A stretch of 8,180 nt of DNA, taken from the NCBI GenBank assembly GCA_035540515.1, contig DATLGM010000361.1, positions 1 to 8,180 on the forward strand. The letters are read 5' to 3'. The DNA is from WHTG01 sp035540515 (lineage in GTDB: Bacteria; Actinomycetota; Nitriliruptoria; Euzebyales; Egibacteraceae). The notes below the pieces were generated by a model. It was given only the letters and a program-made list of their open reading frames with translations, did not search any database and was not told the origin of the DNA. The translations under genes were made by a program, and so were the position numbers. Within the stretch, counting starts at the first letter, position 1, and each line of letters starts with the position of its first letter. Positions 1 to 7,264 of the stretch are shown one piece after another.

Positions 1-1785
1 GATCAACCGTGCGGGCCAGGCAACGAGCCGGTGCGGTACGACGTGGCGGGGGTGGTGTGCACACACGGTGATGACGCGCCGCCACCAGGGGTGGACACGA
101 GCACGCTGCCGAGTGTCGCGGAGCTGGTCGAGGCGCGGTACGGCGTCGACGACCCCGCACTGGCGCCGGCCGAGGTCCAGGACGACCCTGCGGTGGCGGC
201 GACCACCACGGTCGCTTGCATCGGCGACGGGACCAGCGGCGCGCGGGTGCAGCTGGTCTACGCCCGCGCCTCGGACGTGCCCGACCGCTACAACGCGGTC
301 CTTCCCCTGCTGCGCCAGTACGCCTCGGACGTCGACGACGTCATCAACGTCAGCGCCGGCCGCGTCGGCGACGGGCGACGGGTGCGCTACGTGACCAACA
401 GCAGCTGCCAGCCGCACGTCGCCAAGGTGACCCTCAGCGCCTCCGGTGACGACAACTTCGGCGCCATGGTCAGTGAGCTGCGGGAGCTGGGCTACAAGTC
501 GCCGGACCGCAAGTACCTGGTCTTCATGGACGCCGCGGTGGGCATCTGCGGGCTGGGCGAGGTCTACCTCAACGACAACGGGGCCGACACCAACCCCAAC
601 AACGCCGGCGTGGCGATGTACTCGCGGGTCGACACGTCGTGCTGGCAGTACGCCGCCGCGCACGAGCTGCTGCACACCTTGGGGGCGGTGCAGAACTCGG
701 CGCCCAACTCCACGCAGGCCGGCCACTGCACCGACGAGATCGACGTCATGTGCTATCGGGACACGAAGACGACGGTCACACGGCAGGTCTGCAACCGCGC
801 GGGGCAGGTCGACTGCAACTACGACGACTACTTCCACCCCAACCCGAAGGCCAACAGCTACCTGGCGACCAAGTGGAACACCGCGCGCAGCCGGTACCTG
901 GAGAGCGCGGCGCCGCCACCGCCGCCCAAGACCACCGCCTCCATTCCCGCAGCGGCGACGGCCGGCGTCGCCACCGCCGTCCGGGTCGACCTGGCCAGCG
1001 CCGGCGCGGTGGCGTGGACGTCCACGCGCAGCGAGTGCTGGTTCGCCGATCCGTCCGCGGCCCGCACGGAGTGGACCTGCCCCGCCTCGGCGGAGGGCCA
1101 GGCCGAGGTGACCGCGCAGGTGACCGAGGCCGGCGTCACCACGCCGTTCTCGCAGATTGTGTCGCTGGTCCGGCCGGTCACGAAGATGCCGACCGGCGTC
1201 ACGATGACGGCGTCGGCGACGCGGGTCGTCACCGGCCGGCAGGTGCAGTTCAGCGGCCGGGTGCGATCGCTGGCCACCAGCGCGTCCATCGCCGGCATCG
1301 GCGTATCGCTGGACGTGCGTCCCAAGGGCTCGCGGGTGTGGCGCTCGCTTGCCGAGGGCCAGACCAACCGCAGCGGCTTCGTCAGCTTCGACGTTCGGGT
1401 CGACAGCAACGCCGCCTACCGGTTCCGGTCGCTGCCGAACCCCACCTGGGCGATGGGTCTGGGGGACGCCAAGGCCGTCGCGGTGCTGTCCAAGCTCAGC
1501 ACCTCGGCGACCAAGCGGGCCGTGACGGCGGCGCGCACCGGCCGCACCGTCACCGTGCACCGCATCACCGGCAAGGTCAGCCCGGACAAGGCGGGCAAGC
1601 GGATCCGACTGCAGCGCCGGATCGACGGCCAGTGGCGGACCATCCGCAGCAAGACGCTGAACCAACACTCGCGGTACGTGTTCCGCTTCGCCCCGAAGAA
1701 GTCCGGCACCTTCCGACTGCGCGTCGTCAAGCCGGGCGATCGCCGGCACGTGCGCACCGAGCGGCCGCTGCGCGTCACCAGCTGA
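1..1785 (+). CDS. Secreted zinc metalloprotease-like protein with C-terminal Ig-like modules (5'-truncated)
   Basis: The frame is open from base 1 to the TGA at 1783-1785 (594 codons). A GTG at 31 could be taken as the start, but the codons before it (with a Cys at codon 4) align with the N-terminal Cys region of the paralog at 2685-5285, so the true start and signal peptide lie upstream of the window. By codon number from base 1: a Cys pair (C4, C20), a catalytic region of about 68-302 beginning VACIGDG, the zinc-binding motif HELLHTLGAVQ at 221-231, then GHCTDEIDVMCY with H242 and a Met-turn-like M250. After a short proline run (305-309) come about three beta-rich modules (about 310-393, 394-498, 499-594). 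HExxH plus a downstream Met fits a metzincin-type peptidase, acting outside the cell. The usual third His ligand position holds Gln (231). Substrate unknown. Function is inferred from the motif; the family assignment is fairly secure, the activity is not. Confidence 0.85.
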   Translation, partial: DQPCGPGNEPVRYDVAGVVCTHGDDAPPPGVDTSTLPSVAELVEARYGVDDPALAPAEVQDDPAVAATTTVACIGDGTSGARVQLVYARASDVPDRYNAVLPLLRQYASDVDDVINVSAGRVGDGRRVRYVTNSSCQPHVAKVTLSASGDDNFGAMVSELRELGYKSPDRKYLVFMDAAVGICGLGEVYLNDNGADTNPNNAGVAMYSRVDTSCWQYAAAHELLHTLGAVQNSAPNSTQAGHCTDEIDVMCYRDTKTTVTRQVCNRAGQVDCNYDDYFHPNPKANSYLATKWNTARSRYLESAAPPPPPKTTASIPAAATAGVATAVRVDLASAGAVAWTSTRSECWFADPSAARTEWTCPASAEGQAEVTAQVTEAGVTTPFSQIVSLVRPVTKMPTGVTMTASATRVVTGRQVQFSGRVRSLATSASIAGIGVSLDVRPKGSRVWRSLAEGQTNRSGFVSFDVRVDSNAAYRFRSLPNPTWAMGLGDAKAVAVLSKLSTSATKRAVTAARTGRTVTVHRITGKVSPDKAGKRIRLQRRIDGQWRTIRSKTLNQHSRYVFRFAPKKSGTFRLRVVKPGDRRHVRTERPLRVTS

Positions 1786-1822
1786 CGCGCCGCCCGTCGG
1801 CACCTGCGAGACTGGGCGGCGC
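1770..1822 (+). terminator. Two overlapping GC-rich hairpins at the end of the first protease gene
   Basis: An 8-bp stem spans the stop codon (1770-1777 pairing with 1783-1790, 5-base loop). A 9-bp perfect GC stem follows (GCGCCGCCC at 1787-1795 with GGGCGGCGC at 1814-1822, 18-base loop). They share 1787-1790, so they cannot both form fully. Neither is followed by a T-run, but terminators in high-GC actinobacteria often lack one. They may end the protease transcript or attenuate read-through into the DUF192 gene, which starts only 23 bases later. No convincing promoter is visible in 1823-1845. Confidence 0.4.
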
Positions 1823-1845
1823 CGGGACGGTCGACAAGGGGTGGT

Positions 1846-2373
1846 GTGCGCGCGCGGTTCAGCACCGTGGTCGGGCTCCTGCTGATGGTTGCGTGCCAGG
1901 TCCCCGAGGTGGCGCCGGCGCCCACCCCGACCGCGGTCCACGAGCCCGGCCCGCTGGAGCCGTCAGAGCCGTTCGGCCTGACCACGGTCGTGCTGCGACC
2001 GCCGGACGGGGGGACAGCGATCTCGCTGCACGTGTACGACGCGTACGAGCCGAAGGCGCGCCGGCGAGGGTTGATGCACCGGGAGTCGCTGCCGCCGATG
2101 ACCGGGATGGTCTTCCGGATGCCCGAGGAGCGTGCGGGGGGCTTTTGGATGAAGAACACGCTCATCCCGCTGTCCATCGCCTTCTTCGACGCCGACGGCC
2201 GCGTGCTGGCGGTCCGGGACATGGCGCCGTGTGAGCGCGAACCGTGTCCAACGTACGATCCCGGCGCCGGCTACCACGGCGCGCTCGAGGTGAACCAGGG
2301 AGCGTTCGACGAGATCGGCCTGGAGCCCGGCTGGCACGTGGACCTTCCTGTCGGCCTGCCACCACCCCGGTAG
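1846..2373 (+). CDS. DUF192 (UPF0127) family lipoprotein
   Basis: A 175-residue protein of the DUF192 family (Pfam PF02643), whose biochemical role is not established. The GTG start at 1846 is preceded by AAGGGG at 1836-1841 (4-base spacing). The N-terminus has Arg residues, a hydrophobic stretch and a lipobox-like MVAC with C17 (Leu, the usual residue at -3, is Met here), so a membrane-anchored lipoprotein exposed outside the cytoplasm is likely. A Pro-rich linker follows (about 18-42). The family core is clear: RGLMHRESLPPMTGMVF (74-90), GGFWMKNTLIPLSIAFFD (98-115), then a PC..Y segment with C129 and C134, and ALEVNQGAFDEIGLEPGWHV near the end. The length suits one domain plus signal and linker. 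It lies between two protease paralogs and shares a probable transcript with the small gene that follows. Confidence 0.88.
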   Translation: MRARFSTVVGLLLMVACQVPEVAPAPTPTAVHEPGPLEPSEPFGLTTVVLRPPDGGTAISLHVYDAYEPKARRRGLMHRESLPPMTGMVFRMPEERAGGFWMKNTLIPLSIAFFDADGRVLAVRDMAPCEREPCPTYDPGAGYHGALEVNQGAFDEIGLEPGWHVDLPVGLPPPR

Positions 2374-2386
2374 AAGGAGCACGCAG

Positions 2387-2524
2387 ATGTCCCCCACCAC
2401 CATGTGGATCCTCGCCGCCATCGTCGTGGTTCTGCCGCTGGTTTTGCTGCTGGCGTTCAACCGGGGGGACGTGGCGGACAGCCGTGGCCGGCGGATCTCC
2501 CGGCGGTGGCGCTCGCGTCGCTGA
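2387..2524 (+). CDS. Small single-span membrane protein, 45 residues, unknown function
   Basis: ATG at 2387, stop TGA at 2522-2524. A strong ribosome binding site (GAAGGAG, 2373-2379) overlaps the DUF192 stop codon and sits 7 bases before the ATG, so the gene is probably co-translated with the lipoprotein. The protein starts MSPTTMW, has one hydrophobic helix of about 18 residues (about 7-24: isoleucine, alanine, valine and leucine, with one proline), and ends in a tail with nine arginines among the last twelve residues (GRRISRRWRSRR). The positive-inside rule predicts the N-terminus outside and the C-terminus in the cytoplasm. I do not recognise a family. It could be an accessory subunit for the neighbouring surface proteins, a tail-anchored regulator, or a small membrane-active peptide; these are guesses. 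An overlapping 124-codon frame (2244-2618) has no comparable start signal. Confidence 0.7.
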   Translation: MSPTTMWILAAIVVVLPLVLLLAFNRGDVADSRGRRISRRWRSRR

Positions 2525-2684
2525 GCCACCGCGGGAGCTTGCAGACTCGGCCAATCCCGACGATTCGTCACGACCCAGACCAAATGGGGCTAGTTCTCCT
2601 GGTGCATTTGTGAAGTAGCCCTGCCCTCGCGCCGTCGGCGCCCCTACTGTTCGGCGAAATCGACGGCGAGTGGCAGGGCTGGGC
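2525..2684 (+). promoter_or_regulatory. Non-coding leader of the second protease gene with alternative RNA pairings
   Basis: This is the only long gap in the left half and it is less GC-rich than the genes. AGCCCTGCC (2617-2625) is a perfect 9-bp complement of GGCAGGGCT (2672-2680), which contains the AGGG ribosome binding site of the gene starting at 2685. The same segment can instead pair upstream: GGGCTA (2587-2592) with TAGCCC (2616-2621). A third option is AGTAG (2614-2618) with CTACT (2644-2648), enclosing GCGCC-GTC-GGCGC (2629-2641). This resembles a sequestering stem with competing anti-sequestering stems. No known riboswitch class is recognised. A promoter should lie here; TTGCAG (2539-2544) is a possible -35 but no good -10 follows, so I do not call one. 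Confidence 0.35.
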
Positions 2685-5285
2685 ATGCAGTGGGTTGGTC
2701 GGATGCGGCGGCGCGCCGTCGAGGTGCTGTTCGCCGCCACGCTGCTGACCGCCGCCGCGCTGGTGGTCGTCTCGCTGTCGGACACCGCCGTGCACGCCCT
2801 CGGCGAGCATGACCACGCCGCCCACGACCATGGCGGACTCGTCTGCCGCACGCTGCCGGTCCCCGGGGCACCCGAGGTCTGCACACATGGGCCGGACAAG
2901 ACCCCCAAGGGGATGGCTGCCGCGTCAGATCGTGAGCTGCGGCGCCGTGCTGCCACCGCCAGCTACGACCCCGAGCTGACGTTCTCGGCGATGGGAGCCG
3001 CACCGAAGGTCGCTTGCATCGGCGACGGCAAATCCGGTCCCCGCGTGCAGGCGATCTATGCCCGGGCCAAAGACGTCCCCGACCGCTACAGCAAGGTGCT
3101 GCCACTGCTGCGCCAGTACGCCGCCAACGCGGACCAGTTCATCAACTCCAGCGCGGCCATGAAGAAGAGCGGCCGGCGCATCCGGTTCGTCACCAGCAAG
3201 TGCCAGCTCGACGTCAAGCGGGTGACGTTGAGCAAGAAGGGCGACGACAACTTCTGGGCGACGGCCTCCGAGGTGGCGAACAAGGGCTTCAACCGGTCCG
3301 ACCGCAAGTACCTGATCTGGGTCGACTTCGCCAAGGGGGGTGCCCCCGGGACTGCCGGCGGGTCGCGGTTGTGCGGTGAGGCCTCAGCGTTCATGGACGA
3401 CCGCAAGTCCCCCAGCAACCAGGCCAACGTCACGACGGGCTTCGCGCGTGTCGACCGCTACTGCTGGGGCGGCGGCACGGAGGTGCACGAGCTGCTGCAC
3501 ACCCTCGGGGCCGTGCAGCCCAGCGCCAAGAACGCCACCAAGAACGGCCACTGCACCGACGAGAACGACGCGATGTGCTACCGCGATGCCGTCAACGTCA
3601 AGATCCGGATGGTGTGCAAATCGGTGCACGAGTACCACGTCGACTGCAACCACGACGACTACTTCAATCCCCGACCCAAGGCCGGCACGTACCTGGCGAA
3701 CAAGTGGAACACGGCCAACAGCCGGTACCTGGAGTCCACCATCGCCCCGCCGACCGAACCAGTGGTCAAGCTCCCCACCGCCGCCAACCGTCTCGCCGGC
3801 GTGAAGTGGTCGCTGTCGGCGACGTCGACACCCGGCAAGAACCGCAGCATCGCGAAGTGGCAGTGGCAGGTCCGCGACCCCTCCGGCAAGGCCAAGCACC
3901 CCACCTGCCGGTTCGGGACGCCCGGAAAGGCCACCACGACGTTCTGGTGTGATGCGACGACCTACATGCCCCCGCGCATCGTCGCGACGGTCTGGGACAA
4001 CAAGGGGGCGTCGAACGTCAAGATCCTCGACGTGAAGTTCGCCAGCGTCACGGACCGTCCCACGACCCTGACGTTCACGCAAAGCCCCGCGACGCTGCCC
4101 ATCGGCGGGGGGACGGTGAAGGTCACCGCGACGCTGCGGGACAAAGCGACGGGCAAGGCGATCATCGGCATGCCGGGGCGGTTCGACTACACCGGCGATC
4201 CCGTCCCCACGAACGCCGCCGGCCAGATCACCCGCTCGTACAGCGTGACCAAGTCGCAAGAGGTGTGGGTTTCGACAACAGGGCACAACGGGTGGCAGTG
4301 GCAGAACCGCTCGACCGTCATCACCGTGCCGCTGCCCACCGTGGACTCCATGACCGCCACGTTCGTCAACGACGTCACCAGCACCACGCTGGGCGCAACG
4401 CCCACGATCAGCCCGAACGACTCCGTGCGCCTGACCGGCAAGGTCACGCCGGCCGACCCCGGCGCCCAGGTGACCCTTTGGCGGCGCGACGGCACGGAGT
4501 GGGTGGTCGCCGACACGGCGCAGGTGGCCAGCAACGGCGACTACGGCTTCGGTTCGTACACCTTCGCGTGGCTGGACGAAGGCACGACGGTCTTCAAGGT
4601 CGAGAAGTCGGCACACAGCCGGGAGGCGAAGACCGTGACCGGGCTGCAGGTCACCCTGGTCAAGCCGACGGTGACGATCGGCGGGGTGCCGACCTCACCG
4701 GTGCAGGCTGCCTGGTGGGGCGCGTCGGGCTCCGCCTTCACACTTGCGTTCACGGCAACAGCTCAGGATGCGTACTTCCGGGTCCAGCGCTGGGACGGCG
4801 CGAAGTTCGTGACCCTGCCCAGCTCGTACGGGTACTACGACTCCTGGGCCGGTCAGTACCTCGCGCACATCGAGCCGCCCGCCGCGGTCGGCGCCCAGCG
4901 GTACCGGATCGTGGTGCGCGACGACGCGATGTACGCCGACGCCAACAGTGCCGCCTTCGATGTCAACTGGGTGACGCCGCCGACCGCCACCATCACCATG
5001 ACGGCCCCGTCCGGCAGCGTGTCGCGGTACAGCGCGGCGACGGTGACCGGAACGATGTCGGCACCCGACGGCTGGCTGAAGGTCCAGCGCCGCGCCCTCG
5101 GCACGACCGCCTGGCAGGACGACTGGTACAGCTATGCCGATCACAACAGCGCCGGCGTGGTCACGGCATCCATCAGCCTGGGCTGGGAGGCGGCGGGGAC
5201 GTACGAGTACCGCATCCTCTCAAGCAACCACGCCAATCACCGCGACGGCACCAGCAACACCTTCGCAGTCACCTTCACCGAATAA
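2685..5285 (+). CDS. Secreted zinc metalloprotease-like protein with five C-terminal beta-sandwich modules
   Basis: An 866-residue paralog of the protein at 1-1785. I chose ATG 2685 because AGGG (2675-2678) lies 6 bases upstream; GTG 2670 and ATG 2703 are in frame but lack a good ribosome binding site. Residues 1-38 form a signal peptide: arginines at 6 and 8-10, a hydrophobic core of about 14-31, and VHA before the likely cut. The mature N-terminus is His-rich (EHDHAAHDHGG, 41-51), then a Cys pair (C54, C66). The catalytic region is about 108-350, starting VACIGDG, with HELLHTLGAVQ at 268-278 and GHCTDENDAMCY carrying H289 and the Met-turn-like M297. It closes with a DCNHDDYFNP segment and SRYLES (346-351), as in the paralog. 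Modules start near 356, 457, 552, 661 and 765. No sortase motif or membrane anchor is seen at the C-terminus, so it is probably released or bound non-covalently to the wall. Substrate unknown. Confidence 0.88.
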   Translation: MQWVGRMRRRAVEVLFAATLLTAAALVVVSLSDTAVHALGEHDHAAHDHGGLVCRTLPVPGAPEVCTHGPDKTPKGMAAASDRELRRRAATASYDPELTFSAMGAAPKVACIGDGKSGPRVQAIYARAKDVPDRYSKVLPLLRQYAANADQFINSSAAMKKSGRRIRFVTSKCQLDVKRVTLSKKGDDNFWATASEVANKGFNRSDRKYLIWVDFAKGGAPGTAGGSRLCGEASAFMDDRKSPSNQANVTTGFARVDRYCWGGGTEVHELLHTLGAVQPSAKNATKNGHCTDENDAMCYRDAVNVKIRMVCKSVHEYHVDCNHDDYFNPRPKAGTYLANKWNTANSRYLESTIAPPTEPVVKLPTAANRLAGVKWSLSATSTPGKNRSIAKWQWQVRDPSGKAKHPTCRFGTPGKATTTFWCDATTYMPPRIVATVWDNKGASNVKILDVKFASVTDRPTTLTFTQSPATLPIGGGTVKVTATLRDKATGKAIIGMPGRFDYTGDPVPTNAAGQITRSYSVTKSQEVWVSTTGHNGWQWQNRSTVITVPLPTVDSMTATFVNDVTSTTLGATPTISPNDSVRLTGKVTPADPGAQVTLWRRDGTEWVVADTAQVASNGDYGFGSYTFAWLDEGTTVFKVEKSAHSREAKTVTGLQVTLVKPTVTIGGVPTSPVQAAWWGASGSAFTLAFTATAQDAYFRVQRWDGAKFVTLPSSYGYYDSWAGQYLAHIEPPAAVGAQRYRIVVRDDAMYADANSAAFDVNWVTPPTATITMTAPSGSVSRYSAATVTGTMSAPDGWLKVQRRALGTTAWQDDWYSYADHNSAGVVTASISLGWEAAGTYEYRILSSNHANHRDGTSNTFAVTFTE

Positions 5286-5306
5286 TCTGAGTCTGTAACG
5301 CTCATA
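5286..5306 (+). promoter_or_regulatory. HAIR-like inverted repeat, candidate HspR operator
   Basis: TCTGAGT, 7 bases, GCTCATA. The known HspR site (HAIR) is CTTGAGT-N7-ACTCAAG; here the left half matches 5 of 7 and the right half 4 of 7, with the exact 7-base spacing and the core TGAG/CTCA preserved. It begins at the base after the upstream protease stop codon and ends 4 bases before the putative -35 of dnaK, the expected place for a repressor site. The match is degenerate, so HspR binding is an inference from sequence plus operon context. Confidence 0.55.
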
Positions 5307-5310
5307 TTGG

Positions 5311-5340
5311 TTGTCACCCGCGCTGATAGCGCGCTACAGT
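5311..5340 (+). promoter_or_regulatory. Putative sigma-70-type promoter of the dnaK operon
   Basis: TTGTCA (5311-5316, 5 of 6 to TTGACA) and TACAGT (5335-5340, 4 of 6 to TATAAT) are separated by 18 bases. Transcription would begin near 5347 and leave a leader of about 55 bases before the dnaK ATG. It lies directly after the HAIR-like repeat, consistent with repressor control of a housekeeping-type promoter. No CIRCE element is present. Confidence 0.5.
5320..5332. repeat. Perfect short inverted repeat inside the dnaK promoter spacer
   Basis: GCGCT-GAT-AGCGC lies between the putative -35 and -10. It could be a second operator half-site pair or a chance palindrome in GC-rich DNA. It is not a terminator for the upstream gene: the stem is only 5 bp and no T-run follows. 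Confidence 0.35.
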
Positions 5341-5371
5341 CGTGCCAACGGCAACGACGACGCAATCAGCG

Positions 5372-5390
5372 ACGCCTGCGGGCGTGGAGG
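5372..5390 (+). promoter_or_regulatory. Leader hairpin abutting the dnaK ribosome binding site
   Basis: ACGCC-TGCG-GGCGT (5372-5385) can fold as a 5-bp stem closed by C(UGCG)G, a UNCG-class tetraloop known to be unusually stable. It is immediately followed by GGAGG (5386-5390), 11 bases before ATG 5402. The ribosome binding site supports ATG 5402 over the in-frame GTG at 5342. The hairpin does not cover the site itself, so an effect on ribosome access or mRNA stability is speculative. Confidence 0.45.
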
Positions 5391-5401
5391 TGGCAACGAA
5401 C

Positions 5402-7261
<1,860 letters not shown>

Positions 7262-7264
7262 GTC

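Noticed and set aside
31..33. GTG at 31 as the start of the first protease
   Set aside because: The frame is open to base 1 and the codons before 31 align with the Cys region of the paralog, so the gene starts outside the window.
639..2234. A 531-codon + strand frame overlapping the first protease and the DUF192 gene
   Set aside because: It is the out-of-frame shadow of two genes with clear motifs; its product is Arg/Gly/Gln-rich and has no ribosome binding site.
2244..2618. A 124-codon + strand frame overlapping the 45-residue membrane gene
   Set aside because: Arg/Pro-rich product, start inside the DUF192 gene without a ribosome binding site; the 45-codon frame has the better start signal and a credible membrane span.
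2162..2956. A 264-codon - strand frame covering the gap before the second protease
   Set aside because: Arg/Ser/Ala-rich without domains; it would overlap the DUF192 gene, the small membrane gene and the protease signal peptide.
3384..4616. A 410-codon - strand frame inside the second protease
   Set aside because: Composition is Arg/Gly/Val/His-rich with no domain, and it lies wholly opposite a well-supported coding region.
5320..5340. Rho-independent terminator of the second protease gene
   Set aside because: The GCGCT/AGCGC stem is only 5 bp and is not followed by a T-run; it fits better inside the dnaK promoter.
5342..5401. GTG at 5342 as the dnaK start
   Set aside because: It would add 20 residues not seen in Hsp70 and would start about at the predicted transcription start; ATG 5402 has GGAGG and the canonical N-terminus.
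5286..5401. A CIRCE element (HrcA site) before dnaK
   Set aside because: No TTAGCACTC-N9-GAGTGCTAA-like sequence is present; the repeat found has HAIR geometry.
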